Part shown: positions 8,753 to 17,526 of the stretch, one piece after another
How positions within the stretch are numbered: position 1 is the first letter of the stretch
Layout of the letters: each line of letters opens with the position of its first letter
DNA from: Novosphingobium sp. KA1
GTDB taxonomy: Bacteria > Pseudomonadota > Alphaproteobacteria > Sphingomonadales > Sphingomonadaceae
Assembly (NCBI RefSeq): GCF_017309955.1
Contig: NZ_CP021247.1
Coordinates: forward strand, 2,195,001 to 2,259,000
Reading direction: 5' to 3'
Length of the DNA stretch: 64,000 bases
The notes under the pieces: generated by a model
What the model was told of the DNA's origin: nothing
Seen by the model: only the letters and a program-made list of their open reading frames with translations
The model's database searches: none
Position numbers and translations under genes: made by a program

Positions 8753-10162
8753 TCAGGCGCTGTAGTACATGTCGAACTCGACCGCCGACGGCGTGGTTTC
8801 CCAGCGCAGCACTTCGGGCCACTTGAGTTCGAGGTAGGCTTCGATCTGGTCCTTGGTGAACACGCCGCCTTCGAGAAGGAAGTCGTGGTCGGCGGCCAGC
8901 GAGTCGAGCGCTTCACGGAGCGAACCGCAGACGGTCGGCACTTCGGCGAGTTCGGCCGGCGGCAGATCGTAGAGGTTCTTGTCCATGGCGTCGCCAGGGT
9001 GGATCTTGTTCTTGATGCCGTCGAGGCCGGCCATCAGCAGCGAGGCGTAGCACAGGTACGGGTTGGCCATCGCGTCGGGGAAGCGGAATTCCACGCGCTT
9101 TGCCTTGTCGCCCGCACCGTAGGGGATGCGGCACGAGGCCGAACGGTTGCGCGCCGAGTAGGCGAGCAGGACGGGGGCTTCGTAGCCCGGCACCAGGCGC
9201 TTGTAGCTGTTGGTGGTCGGGTTGGTGAAGGCGTTGAGGGCCTTGGCGTGCTTGATGACGCCGCCGATGAAGTACAGGCACATGTCCGACAGACCGGCAT
9301 AGCCGTTACCGGCGAACAGCGGGCTGCCCTTGTCCCAGATCGAGATATGCGTGTGCATACCCGAGCCGTTGTCCTTCATGATCGGCTTCGGCATGAACGT
9401 GGCGGTCTTGCCGTAAGCCTGCGCAACCATGTGCACGACGTACTTGTAGATCTGCATGCGGTCGGCGGTCTGGACCAGCGTGCCGAAGGTCAGGCCGAGT
9501 TCGTGCTGGGCAGCGGCCACTTCGTGGTGGTGCTTGTCGCAGGGCAGGCCCATTTCGAGCATGGTCGAAACCATTTCGGCGCGAATGTCGACAGCTGAGT
9601 CGACCGGGGCGACCGGGAAGTAGCCGCCCTTGGCGCGCGGACGGTGGGCAAGGTTGCCCTGCTCGTACGACTTGTCCGAGTTGCCGGGCAGTTCGATGTC
9701 GTCGATCTTGAAGCCGTTGCCTTCATAGCCGTCGTAGAACTTCACGTCGTCGAACATGAAGAATTCGGCTTCGGGGCCGACGTAGACGGTGTCGCCGAAA
9801 CCGGCCGACTTGACGAACGATTCCGCGCGCTTCGCGGTCGAACGCGGGTCGCGGGCATAGAGTTCGCCGGTCGAGGGTTCGACGATGTCGCAGAACAGGA
9901 TCAGCATCGGGGTGGCCGAGAACGGATCGACGTAGGCGGCGTCGAGGTCGGGCTTGAGGATCATGTCCGACTCGTTGATGGCCTTCCAGCCTTCGATCGA
10001 CGAACCGTCGAACATCAGGCCGTCTTCCAGCTCGTCCTCGCCCAGGACCGACGAAACCATGGTGAGGTGCTGCCACTTGCCCTTGGGGTCGGTGAAACGC
10101 AGGTCAACCCACTCGATTTCCTCGTCCTTGATCTTCTTGAGGACGTCCTTTGCACTAGCCAT
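8753..10162 (-). CDS. glnA: glutamine synthetase, type I
   Basis: A 469-residue enzyme that makes glutamine from glutamate, ammonia and ATP. Visible family landmarks are [23 protein letters not shown] (active-site arginines), KRVEFRFPD and the adenylylation-site motif NLYDLPPAE, whose tyrosine matches Tyr397 of GSI-beta enzymes; control by GlnE adenylylation is therefore expected. I chose the ATG at 10162 ([15 protein letters not shown]) with GGAGAA upstream; the longer reading has no family support. It follows glnB on the same strand by 210 bp, the usual alphaproteobacterial glnBA order. Confidence 0.96.
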   Translation of the reverse strand: MASAKDVLKKIKDEEIEWVDLRFTDPKGKWQHLTMVSSVLGEDELEDGLMFDGSSIEGWKAINESDMILKPDLDAAYVDPFSATPMLILFCDIVEPSTGELYARDPRSTAKRAESFVKSAGFGDTVYVGPEAEFFMFDDVKFYDGYEGNGFKIDDIELPGNSDKSYEQGNLAHRPRAKGGYFPVAPVDSAVDIRAEMVSTMLEMGLPCDKHHHEVAAAQHELGLTFGTLVQTADRMQIYKYVVHMVAQAYGKTATFMPKPIMKDNGSGMHTHISIWDKGSPLFAGNGYAGLSDMCLYFIGGVIKHAKALNAFTNPTTNSYKRLVPGYEAPVLLAYSARNRSASCRIPYGAGDKAKRVEFRFPDAMANPYLCYASLLMAGLDGIKNKIHPGDAMDKNLYDLPPAELAEVPTVCGSLREALDSLAADHDFLLEGGVFTKDQIEAYLELKWPEVLRWETTPSAVEFDMYYSA

Positions 10163-10231
10163 TATCGTGGTTCTCCAGTGATGCTCTTCCGATCCCGAAA
10201 GAGACTTTTGGGTTTTGGCATTCGGTATGGC

Positions 10232-10263
10232 GGGAATGGGCGGCCCCCCGACCACCCATTCCC
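10232..10263 (-). other. hairpin in the glnB-glnA spacer
   Basis: GGGAATGGGCGG (10232-10243) pairs with CCACCCATTCCC (10252-10263) with one wobble, loop of eight bases. There is no T-run on the minus strand, so it may slow transcription or stabilise processed glnA mRNA rather than terminate. Role inferred. Confidence 0.4.
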
Positions 10264-10372
10264 GGTCCGGCCCGTCCTTGTTCAGTCAGGGGCCGGAAAA
10301 AGCTCTTGGCGGGAAGCCGCGTCCACCAGGCCGCGGACGATCCCCTTCCCGGGCATTCGAGGCGGCGCGCGC

Positions 10373-10717
<345 letters not shown>

Positions 10718-10799
10718 CTAGACCCCTGCGGTTGTTTCCCGGCTTCTTCCGATGAGGAGTCCGGTCCCGGGAACCAGCTGCCTCGCGCGCGATTCCCAA

Positions 10800-10817
10800 C
10801 TCAAGAATCGTGCCAAT
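10800..10817 (-). promoter_or_regulatory. candidate sigma-54 (RpoN) promoter of glnBA
   Basis: The minus strand reads TTGGCACGATTCTTGAG. The -24 element TGGCACG and the TTG of the -12 element match the RpoN consensus TGGCACG-N4-TTGC except for the last base (A for C). It is about 90 bp upstream of the glnB start, which suits NtrC-dependent nitrogen control. rpoN and ntrC are not in the window. Confidence 0.5.
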
Positions 10818-11041
10818 GCGGATGGGAAAGTCCTAGGCGAACTGTGCAGGCGCGAAAAGCCCGGATTTGCACCTTTTCGATAGCCGTTAAGCAGTCTTGT
10901 GTGGGTGAATCCCCATTCAGGCACAATATCTGTTCAAGAAATGGGCAGGGCTTGCCTGAAAATTGTGCACCCGCTGCCTGCTGGCAAGGCGTCGAGGCGC
11001 GCCGACCGGTCGCGTGGTTAACGCCGCCCTGGCGCGTTAAC

Positions 11042-11076
11042 GAAAAACGCCGCAGGACCGGATCGGACCTGCGGCG
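11042..11076 (-). terminator. rho-independent terminator after argC
   Basis: Perfect 9-bp stem CGCCGCAGG (11048-11056) / CCTGCGGCG (11068-11076). On the minus strand it is followed directly by TTTTT (11047-11043). Confidence 0.88.
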
Positions 11077-11105
11077 CTCATGTTCGTATACGAGAAGGCG
11101 TTTGT

Positions 11106-12041
11106 CTAGAGGCGGAGGCCCGCCGTCTCGGGAAGACCGGCCATCAGGTTGAGGTTCTGCACCGCAGCACCGCTCGCGCCCTTGCCCAGATTGTCGAGCA
11201 TGGCGACCATGCGCGCCTGCGACCCGTCCTGCGAACCCAGTACACGCAGCGTCAGCGTGTCGACCGGATCCATCGAGGCGCGCAGCAGCAGTTCGCCCGG
11301 CTGGTCGTCGACCACGGTGACGATCTCGCTGCCCGCATAGAACGCGGCGAGGGCGGCACGCAGTTCGGCCGGGCTTCCCGCCTTGGGCATCATCGAGAGA
11401 TGCAGCGGTACCTCGACCAGCATGCCGCGATGCGCGGGCACGACGGCGGGGGCGAAGATCGGCGCGTGGGTCAGGCCGGCATGGGTGGTCATTTCCGGCA
11501 CATGCTTGTGGCCAAGCGCCAGGCCATAGGCCCGGAAGGCGATGTCGCGGTCTTCCTCGAAGTGCGCGATCAGGGCCTTGCCGCCGCCCGAATAGCCCGA
11601 GACGGCGTGGCACACGTAAGGCCAGTCGGCGGGCAGCAGCCCGGCGCGCACCAGCGGCGCGACCAGCGCGATGAAGCCGGTGGGATAGCAGCCCGGATTG
11701 CTGACGAAACGCGCGGCGGCGACGGTCTCGCGGCCGACCACTTCGGGGAAGCCGTAAGTCCACTCCGGCGAAACCCGGTGCGCCGAGGAGGCGTCGATCA
11801 CGCGGGTGGTGTCGTTGCGGATCATGCCGACGGCGGCCCTGGCGGCATCGTCGGGCAGGCAGAGGATCACGAAATCGGCGGCATTGAGCGCTTCGGCGCG
11901 GGCGCCGTCGTCCTTGCGGCGCGCCTCGTCCAGCACGATCAGTTCGAATTCGCTGCGACCGGCAAGCCGTTCGGCGATTTCGAGCCCGGTGGTGCCTGCG
12001 GCCCCGTCGATGAAGACGCTCTTTGCCATGATCTGGGCCAT
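11106..12041 (-). CDS. argC: N-acetyl-gamma-glutamyl-phosphate reductase (AGPR type 2)
   Basis: A 311-residue arginine-biosynthesis enzyme that reduces N-acetylglutamyl phosphate to the semialdehyde with NADPH. The Rossmann start is FIDGAAGTTGLEI, the catalytic cysteine lies in SNPGCYPTGF, and GLALGHKHVPEM carries the active-site histidine. Length and FIDGAAGTTG place it in the shorter type-2 group. The ATG at 12041 shares one base with the TAA of the upstream SH3 gene (TAATG), which supports this start over the internal ATG at 12029. Confidence 0.92.
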   Translation of the reverse strand: MAQIMAKSVFIDGAAGTTGLEIAERLAGRSEFELIVLDEARRKDDGARAEALNAADFVILCLPDDAARAAVGMIRNDTTRVIDASSAHRVSPEWTYGFPEVVGRETVAAARFVSNPGCYPTGFIALVAPLVRAGLLPADWPYVCHAVSGYSGGGKALIAHFEEDRDIAFRAYGLALGHKHVPEMTTHAGLTHAPIFAPAVVPAHRGMLVEVPLHLSMMPKAGSPAELRAALAAFYAGSEIVTVVDDQPGELLLRASMDPVDTLTLRVLGSQDGSQARMVAMLDNLGKGASGAAVQNLNLMAGLPETAGLRL

Positions 12042-12406
12042 TACTTCACGGCCTCGATCTGCGCGAGCGAAACATAGCCGACCTGGCCGTCCTCGCCCAG
12101 CTGCCCCCAGGCCCACTGGCCGGCGATGTCGAGCACGTTGAAGGTCTCGCCCGCGGGAAGATCGCGAATCGCCTCGGCCTCGTCACGCCCGAAGCTGCGC
12201 AGCACGGCGCCGTCCAGGATCGTGTGCGGCATCGGCACTGCATAGTGCGGCACGAAGTAGCGGCCTGCGAGCTTGATATGCGCAAGGTCGCCGCGCACGG
12301 GCAGGCAGCCGGGATCCGCGGTCACGCTCGGCCCCGTCATGGCAAGCTGCTTTTCGGCAAGCGAGCCGTCGATCAGGGGGCGGGTATAGGAATCCTCAGT
12401 GGCCAA
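12041..12406 (-). CDS. SH3-domain protein upstream of argC
   Basis: A 121-residue protein. Residues ~35-118 look like a bacterial SH3 domain: RGDLAHIKLAGRYFVPHY, then VLDIAGQWAWGQLGEDGQ and VGYVSLAQIE, a strand pattern common in cell-wall-binding SH3b proteins. There is no signal peptide and no catalytic domain. The likely start is TTG at 12406, preceded by GGAGAT at good spacing. Its stop overlaps the argC start (TAATG), so the two are translationally coupled; why an SH3 protein sits with argC is not evident. Confidence 0.75.
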   Translation of the reverse strand: MATEDSYTRPLIDGSLAEKQLAMTGPSVTADPGCLPVRGDLAHIKLAGRYFVPHYAVPMPHTILDGAVLRSFGRDEAEAIRDLPAGETFNVLDIAGQWAWGQLGEDGQVGYVSLAQIEAVK

Positions 12407-12469
12407 CGCGGGGGAATCTCCAAAAGCAAAGATGCGCGCGCTTAGCGATGCTTCGCCGATTTCGCAACA

Positions 12470-13864
12470 TCAGCTGCCGGTCGGGGTGTAGCGCTGCTGC
12501 AACAGGTGCCATGCCGCGCGCAGGCCCAGCGCCTCGCCGCCCTTGGGGCGGCCCGGCTTGGCGACGGGGCGCCACGCGAAGGTATCGAAGTGAATCCAGT
12601 CGGTTCCGGCGGGCACGAAGCGGTCGAGGAACAGCGCGGCGGTGCTGGAACCGGCAAACCCGCTCGATCCGGCATTGTTGATGTCGGCGATGTCGGACTT
12701 CAGGTATTCGCGGTAACCCTCGTAGAGCGGCAGGCGCCAGCAGGGATCGTCGACGGCAAGTCCGGCGTCGAGGATTTCCTGTGCGGTGCGGTCCTCGCGG
12801 GTGAACAGCGCGGGAAGGTCGGGCCCCACGGCCACGCGGGCGGCGCCGGTCAGGGTGGCGAAGTCGATCACCAGTTCGGGCTCCTTCTCGCCCGCGCGGG
12901 CCAGCGCATCGCCCAGGATCAGGCGGCCTTCGGCATCGGTGTTGCCGATCTCGACCGAGATCCCGGCGCGGCTTTTCAGCACGTCGCCGGGGCGGAAGGC
13001 ATTGCCGGCGATGGCGTTCTCCACCGCCGGGATCAGCAGGTGCAGGCGCACCGGCAGCTTGGCACCCATGATCAGGCGGGCAAGGGCGAGGGCGTGGGCG
13101 GCGCCGCCCATGTCCTTTTTCATCAGCAGCATGCCCGCGCCCGGCTTGATGTCGAGCCCGCCCGAATCGAAGCAGACGCCCTTGCCGACGACGGCGATCT
13201 TCGGATGCCCGGGATCGCCCCATTCCAGCTCGATCAGGCGCGGCGCGTGGGAGCGGCCCGCCGCACGGCCGACGGCATGGACCATCGGATATTCGCGTTC
13301 GAGCATTTCACCGCGCGTGACATGGATTTCCGCGCGGAACGCCTTGGCCAGCCCTTCGGCTTCGGCTTCGAGCTGGCCGGGGCCCATGTCCTCGGCGGGG
13401 GTATTGACGAGATCGCGGACCAGTTCGGTCGCGTCCGCTGCGGCGATCACCGCGTCGATCGCCTTGACCTCGGTGGTGAGGAGAATGCGCGGGCCTTCGT
13501 CCGAGGCGTCGGAACGGTAGCGGTCGAACCGGTACTGCCCGGTGATCCAGCCGAGCAGCGCCTTGCCGGCCTCACCCCCGGAGCAGCGATAGGTGCCTTC
13601 GGGCAGCACGTCGGCCAGCTTGCCAAGGCACCACGAAGTGAGCGCGGCGGGGTCGGCGACGCCGGCGGCGACCGCCCAGCCGTCGCCGTCCGCGAAGATC
13701 GCGTGGCTGCCCGCCTCGCCAGTGAATTTCTGCGCGTCGAGCGCGGCACGCTGGGGCGCCGAGAGGCCCTTGAGGAACGGCTCCAGGCCATCCTTGTTCA
13801 GGAGGTGGATGGTCACGGCCTTCTGGCCGCGATCGGGCTGAATCAATGCGTTCTTGTCGCTCAT
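12470..13864 (-). CDS. pepA: M17-family leucyl aminopeptidase
   Basis: A 464-residue cytoplasmic dinuclear-metal aminopeptidase. The M17 catalytic domain shows VGKGVCFDSGGLDIKPGAGM (metal-binding Asp), LMKKDMGGAAHALALARLIM, and the signature NTDAEGRLILGDAL. The first ~150 residues are a divergent N-terminal domain. The ATG at 13864 (MSDKNALIQPDRG) has AGAGAAT upstream. Its start codon lies 47 bp from the start of a divergent lipoprotein gene, so the two share a promoter region. The symbol is by family; the exact paralogue is not resolved. Confidence 0.88.
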   Translation of the reverse strand: MSDKNALIQPDRGQKAVTIHLLNKDGLEPFLKGLSAPQRAALDAQKFTGEAGSHAIFADGDGWAVAAGVADPAALTSWCLGKLADVLPEGTYRCSGGEAGKALLGWITGQYRFDRYRSDASDEGPRILLTTEVKAIDAVIAAADATELVRDLVNTPAEDMGPGQLEAEAEGLAKAFRAEIHVTRGEMLEREYPMVHAVGRAAGRSHAPRLIELEWGDPGHPKIAVVGKGVCFDSGGLDIKPGAGMLLMKKDMGGAAHALALARLIMGAKLPVRLHLLIPAVENAIAGNAFRPGDVLKSRAGISVEIGNTDAEGRLILGDALARAGEKEPELVIDFATLTGAARVAVGPDLPALFTREDRTAQEILDAGLAVDDPCWRLPLYEGYREYLKSDIADINNAGSSGFAGSSTAALFLDRFVPAGTDWIHFDTFAWRPVAKPGRPKGGEALGLRAAWHLLQQRYTPTGS

Positions 13865-13911
13865 GGCGAGATTCTCTAGCCTTCCCGGGGGCGGTAGCCG
13901 AGAGGAAAATG

Positions 13912-14757
13912 ATGCGAATTCGTAGTTGGTTGGCAGCGTCTGCTGCAATGGGCCTGATTTTGCTGGCGGGTTGCAAGGGTGATCCGGTGCCGGCCACCAC
14001 CGCGACGGCCTCCGAGGCGCCGGTCGAGGCGGCAAGCGAGGATGCCGGTACCCCCACCGATGATGCCAGCACCGTGCCCGCGGGCGGCGCCCGCTCCGAA
14101 AAGGACGAGAACGATCTTTACGAGTTCACCTACTCCTATCCCGATGCGGTGGGCGCGATCCCCGGCCTCAAGGCCGCGCTCGACAAGCAGCTCGAGGCGC
14201 AGCGCGCCGAACTGATCGCCTCGGCCAGGGAAGACCGCGCCGAGGCCAGGAAGGACGGGTTCCCCTATCACGCGCACAGTTATGGCGAGGACTGGAAGGT
14301 GGTGACGAGCCTGCCCGGCTGGCTGTCGATCTCCTCCGAGTTCTATACCTTCTCCGGCGGTGCGCACGGGATGAGCGGTTCGGATACGCTCTTGTGGGAT
14401 CGCCATGCCGAGACGGCGCGTGCGCCCGTCGATCTTTTCACCAGCAAGGCGGCGTTGACCAAGGCGCTGCAGGGGCCGTTCTGCGATGCGCTCGACAAGG
14501 AGCGCGCCAGGCGCCGCGGCGCGCCGGTGGTGCGCGGCGATGACGAGATGTTCAGCGACTGCATCGATCCGCTCGACCAGGTGGTGATCCTGGGCTCCAG
14601 CAACGGGCAGACTTTCGATCGCATCGGCGTGCGGGTGCCGCCTTACAACGCGGGGCCTTATGCCGAGGGCAGCTACGAGATCACCCTGCCGGTAACGGGC
14701 GCGGTGATGGCGGCGCTGAAACCGCAGTACCGGACCAGTTTCTCGCTGGGAAAGTGA
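13912..14757 (+). CDS. secreted lipoprotein with DUF3298/RsiV-like domain
   Basis: A 281-residue protein with a lipoprotein signal (lipobox LLAGC), an Ala/Thr/Glu-rich linker to about residue 65, and a domain of alternating strands with SSEFYTFSGGAHGMSGSDTLLWD, the motif of DUF3298/PdaC-type proteins (RsiV, polysaccharide deacetylase accessory domains). Function unknown; RsiV relatives bind lysozyme. I chose the ATG at 13912, five bases after AGAGGA, over the adjacent ATG at 13909. Divergent from pepA. Confidence 0.78.
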   Translation: MRIRSWLAASAAMGLILLAGCKGDPVPATTATASEAPVEAASEDAGTPTDDASTVPAGGARSEKDENDLYEFTYSYPDAVGAIPGLKAALDKQLEAQRAELIASAREDRAEARKDGFPYHAHSYGEDWKVVTSLPGWLSISSEFYTFSGGAHGMSGSDTLLWDRHAETARAPVDLFTSKAALTKALQGPFCDALDKERARRRGAPVVRGDDEMFSDCIDPLDQVVILGSSNGQTFDRIGVRVPPYNAGPYAEGSYEITLPVTGAVMAALKPQYRTSFSLGK

Positions 14758-14832
14758 ACTCTCCCCCAAACGCAACCGGGCCTGCGCAGTCCTGATTCGC
14801 AATTTCGGTTCATGCCCGCTATCTTGGCGGGC

Positions 14833-15663
14833 ATGACCGAATACCAGATCGTAGAGCCCGGAAGCGAAACCGTCCTGCGCGACGGCACCATCAAGTTGCA
14901 CGGACCCGAAGGGTTCGAGGGCATGCGCAAGGCGGGCCGCCTTGCCGCCATGATTCTCGACGAGATCGCGCCGATGGTGCAGCCCGGCGTCACCACCGCC
15001 GCCATCGACGACAAGGTCCGCGAACTGACGCTGGACGGCGGCGCGGTGCCCGCCACGCTTGGCTATCGCGGTTATGCGCATTCGTGCTGCATCTCGATCA
15101 ACCACGTGGTCTGCCACGGCATTCCGTCGGAAAAGACCATCAAGGACGGCGATATCGTCAATATCGACGTGACTCCGCTGCTGGATGGCTGGCACGGCGA
15201 CACCAGCCGCATGTATCTGGCCGGCGACGTTTCGCTGAAGGCCCGCCGCCTCGTCGACGTGACTTACGAATGCCTGATGATCGGCATCGAGCAGGCCAAG
15301 CCCGGCAACCGCGTGGGTGACATCGGCGCGGCGATCCAGGCCTATGCCGAATCGTTCCGCTACGGCGTCGTGCGCGAATTCTGCGGCCACGGCCTCGGCC
15401 GCTTGTTCCACGATGCGCCCGAAGTGGTCCACGCCGGTCGCCCCGGCACCGGCCCGCTGCTCAAGCCGGGCATGTTCATGACCATCGAGCCGATGATCAA
15501 CCTCGGCAAGCCGCCGGTGAAGCTGCTGTCGGACGGCTGGACGGCGGTGACGCGCGACAAGTCGCTCTCGGCCCAGTTCGAGCATTCGATCGGCATCACC
15601 GAGACCGGCTGCGAGATCTTCACGACCAGCCCCAAGGGCCTGCACAAGCCGCCTTACGCTTGA
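14833..15663 (+). CDS. map: methionine aminopeptidase, type I
   Basis: A 276-residue enzyme that removes the initiator methionine from nascent proteins. Metal and active-site residues are visible in order: CHGIPSEKTI (His), NIDVTPLLDGWHGDTSRMY (two Asp), FCGHGLGRLFHDAP (His), TIEPMINLG (Glu) and FEHSIGIT (Glu). The ATG at 14833 (MTEYQIVEPG) matches the family; the ATG at 14812 would add seven residues that overlap a GCCCGC/GCGGGC hairpin. A palindromic repeat cluster begins four bases after its stop. Confidence 0.94.
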   Translation: MTEYQIVEPGSETVLRDGTIKLHGPEGFEGMRKAGRLAAMILDEIAPMVQPGVTTAAIDDKVRELTLDGGAVPATLGYRGYAHSCCISINHVVCHGIPSEKTIKDGDIVNIDVTPLLDGWHGDTSRMYLAGDVSLKARRLVDVTYECLMIGIEQAKPGNRVGDIGAAIQAYAESFRYGVVREFCGHGLGRLFHDAPEVVHAGRPGTGPLLKPGMFMTIEPMINLGKPPVKLLSDGWTAVTRDKSLSAQFEHSIGITETGCEIFTTSPKGLHKPPYA

Positions 15664-15666
15664 TTG

Positions 15667-15830
15667 AAATCCGGCCGCAGGCCGGATTTGCGGCACCAGC
15701 CCAGGCCCCACCCTAGGCCCCCACCCCACGCCCCCACCCGACCTCCCACGAGTGTATCCTGATGGAAGGTCGGGTGGGGGCGTGGGCTGGTGCCGCGCAA
15801 AATGCGCTTTCTGCACATTTTAAAAAACGG
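15667..15830. repeat. cloverleaf palindromic repeat, copy 1
   Basis: Three hairpins in a row follow map: AAATCCGGCC/GGCCGGATTT (15667-15689); a long hairpin whose right arm (15767-15796, 30 nt) is fully complementary to the left arm 15690-15703 plus 15729-15744, the left arm carrying a 25-nt insertion (15704-15728); and AAAATGCGC/GCACATTTT (15799-15821), then AACGGTC. The long stem ends GCGGCACCAGCCC and its loop contains GTATCCTG, both nearly shared with copy 2 at 60847-61000. The first hairpin may also terminate map transcription. Confidence 0.8.
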
Positions 15831-16052
15831 TCGCGGGTTTAGCCCGCCTGTGCGCGGTAGAAACGGGTCGTGCTATGCTGCTCGCCAGGAGGGTCGCGGC
15901 CGTTCGCTTATTGGTGGCATGATACCCCGTTAAAAAACGTGGCCCGTGGGCAGTTGCGCACTTGAGAGTGGTGGCATCGCACAGCGGTGACCCCGGTTAG
16001 GAAAATGACGGTTTGCATCGCCCATGCCCTCCCGTTCTGGAGGAGTTGTGGA
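15831..16052 (+). ncRNA. 5' non-coding end of the IS110 element, candidate bridge-RNA region
   Basis: About 220 bp without a gene precede the transposase. IS110-group elements keep a long left end that encodes a bridge RNA with target- and donor-binding loops (established for IS621). Here the stretch has two related blocks, TGGTGGCAT...ACCCCGTTA (about 15911-15932) and TGGTGGCAT...ACCCCGGTTA (about 15969-15999), plus a GCCC/GGGC hairpin between them. That two-block layout would suit paired guide loops, but no folding or comparison was possible; the limits and the assignment are inference. Confidence 0.35.
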
Positions 16053-17450
16053 ATGAGTAGATCAAAAGCGGCGAAGGTCGGTGATATGCCGATGATTGTG
16101 CCGGGCGCGGCGGCGATCGATATCGGATCGACCATGCACATGGCAGCGGTCAATCCCGACGCCGATGATCGGCCCGTACGCGCGTTCAACACATTCACCG
16201 GGGACCTGCATGACATGGCGCGCTGGTTCAAAGCGTGCGGCGTCACAAGCGTGGCGATGGAGTCTACCGGCGTCTACTGGATCCCGGCTTTCGAGGTGCT
16301 GGAGGAGCACGGGTTCCACGTCATCCTCGTCAATGCGCGGTATGCAAAGAATGTCCCCGGCCGCAAAACCGATGTGAATGATGCGTCATGGCTTCAGCGG
16401 CTGCACAGCTACGGCCTCTTGCGTGGCAGTTTTCGCCCCAAAGCCGGGGTCGCCACGTTGCGGGCCTACATGCGGCAGCGTGAGCGACTGATCGAGTACG
16501 CGGCATCGCATATCCAGCACATGCAGAAGGCGCTGATGGAGATGAATGTGCAATTGCACCACGTCGTCTCCGACATCACCGGCGCCACGGGCATGCGTGT
16601 TATCCGGGCCATCGCCGACGGCGAGCGCAACCCCGCCACCCTTGCCCAGATGCGTGACGTTCGATGTCATGCCAGCACCGAGACAATCTGTTCCGCCTTG
16701 ACCGGCAACTGGCGCGATGAACACGTCTTCGCGCTGTGCCAATCGCTTGCGCTATTCGACTTTTACCAGCTCAAGATCGTGGAGTGCGACCGAAAGCTGG
16801 AGATTGCGCTCCGGGACCTAGAAGGCGGCGACGGGTACGACATTGCCCGTTTGCCGAAGGTTCGGACCAGGACCAAACAAGTGAACGCGCCGGACTTTGA
16901 AGTTCGTTCTGCGCTCTATCGCGTGCTGGGAGTAGACTTGACCCAGATCCACGGCATTGGACCATCGCTGGCCCTCAAGCTGGTCGGAGAGTGCGGCACT
17001 GACCTTGCGGCGTGGCCAAGCTCAAAGCACTTTACATCATGGCTGTGCCTGGCGCCGGGCAACAAGATATCGGGCGGCAAGCTGCTATCATCGAAAACGC
17101 GCCGATCATCGAGCCGGGCGGCGGCGCTGCTGCGCCTTGCGGCAACTACGATAGGCCGGACTGATACCGCGCTCGGTGCATTTTACCGCCGTCTGTCTGC
17201 AAGGGCAGGAAAGGCCAAGGCTGTGACCGCCACCGCGCGCAAGCTCGCCGTGTTGTTCTACAACGCGTTGCGTCACGGGATGGCGTATAGTGACCCCGGT
17301 GCAGCCCAATATGAAGAACGGTATCGCAGCCGGGTAATCGGCAATCTCCAGCGCCGCGCGAAAGCCTTCGGCTTCTCGCTCCAGGAACTGCCGTCAGAGC
17401 CTGAGACAGCTGTTTCTTAGGAATGCCGCTTGAGACAGGCGCGATATCGC
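15845..17450 (+). mobile_element. IS110-family insertion sequence (ends not resolved)
   Basis: One full-length DEDD transposase gene with non-coding flanks. IS110 elements lack obvious terminal inverted repeats and target duplications, so the limits given are approximate. An 11-nt direct repeat GTGACCCCGGT occurs at 15987-15997 and 17290-17300, the second inside the transposase gene, so it does not mark the ends. The left side is close to a palindromic repeat, as expected for an IS110 subset that targets REP-like sequences. Confidence 0.7.
16053..17420 (+). CDS. IS110-family transposase (DEDD recombinase)
   Basis: A 455-residue transposase. The RuvC-like N-terminal domain has the first Asp in AAIDIGSTMHMAAV, the Glu in MESTGVYWIP and two Asp in GRKTDVNDASWLQ (the DEDD set). 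The C-terminal Transposase_20 domain shows QIHGIGPSLALKLVGECG and the serine-rich SSKTRRSSSRAAALLRLA region. The frame is intact, so the element may be active. ATG 16053 is preceded by GGAGGAG at ideal spacing; earlier in-frame ATGs lie in the probable non-coding end. Confidence 0.93.
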   Translation: MSRSKAAKVGDMPMIVPGAAAIDIGSTMHMAAVNPDADDRPVRAFNTFTGDLHDMARWFKACGVTSVAMESTGVYWIPAFEVLEEHGFHVILVNARYAKNVPGRKTDVNDASWLQRLHSYGLLRGSFRPKAGVATLRAYMRQRERLIEYAASHIQHMQKALMEMNVQLHHVVSDITGATGMRVIRAIADGERNPATLAQMRDVRCHASTETICSALTGNWRDEHVFALCQSLALFDFYQLKIVECDRKLEIALRDLEGGDGYDIARLPKVRTRTKQVNAPDFEVRSALYRVLGVDLTQIHGIGPSLALKLVGECGTDLAAWPSSKHFTSWLCLAPGNKISGGKLLSSKTRRSSSRAAALLRLAATTIGRTDTALGAFYRRLSARAGKAKAVTATARKLAVLFYNALRHGMAYSDPGAAQYEERYRSRVIGNLQRRAKAFGFSLQELPSEPETAVS

Positions 17451-17526
17451 CCCGGCGCACGGGCCGGGGCGTGACCTGACGCGCGGGCCATGACAGCCTC
17501 CCCGGCAAAACGAGGGAGAGAGTGAC

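Noticed and set aside
14812..14832. Earlier ATG for map
   Set aside because: The extra seven codons fall on a GCCCGC/GCGGGC hairpin, and the family N-terminus starts at the ATG at 14833.
13876..15816. Minus-strand open reading of 646 codons
   Set aside because: It runs antisense through two real genes (lipoprotein and map) and a palindromic repeat, so it cannot be a gene.
15987..17300. 11-nt direct repeat GTGACCCCGGT as possible IS110 ends
   Set aside because: The right copy is inside the transposase gene before its conserved C-terminal part, so the pair cannot mark the element ends.
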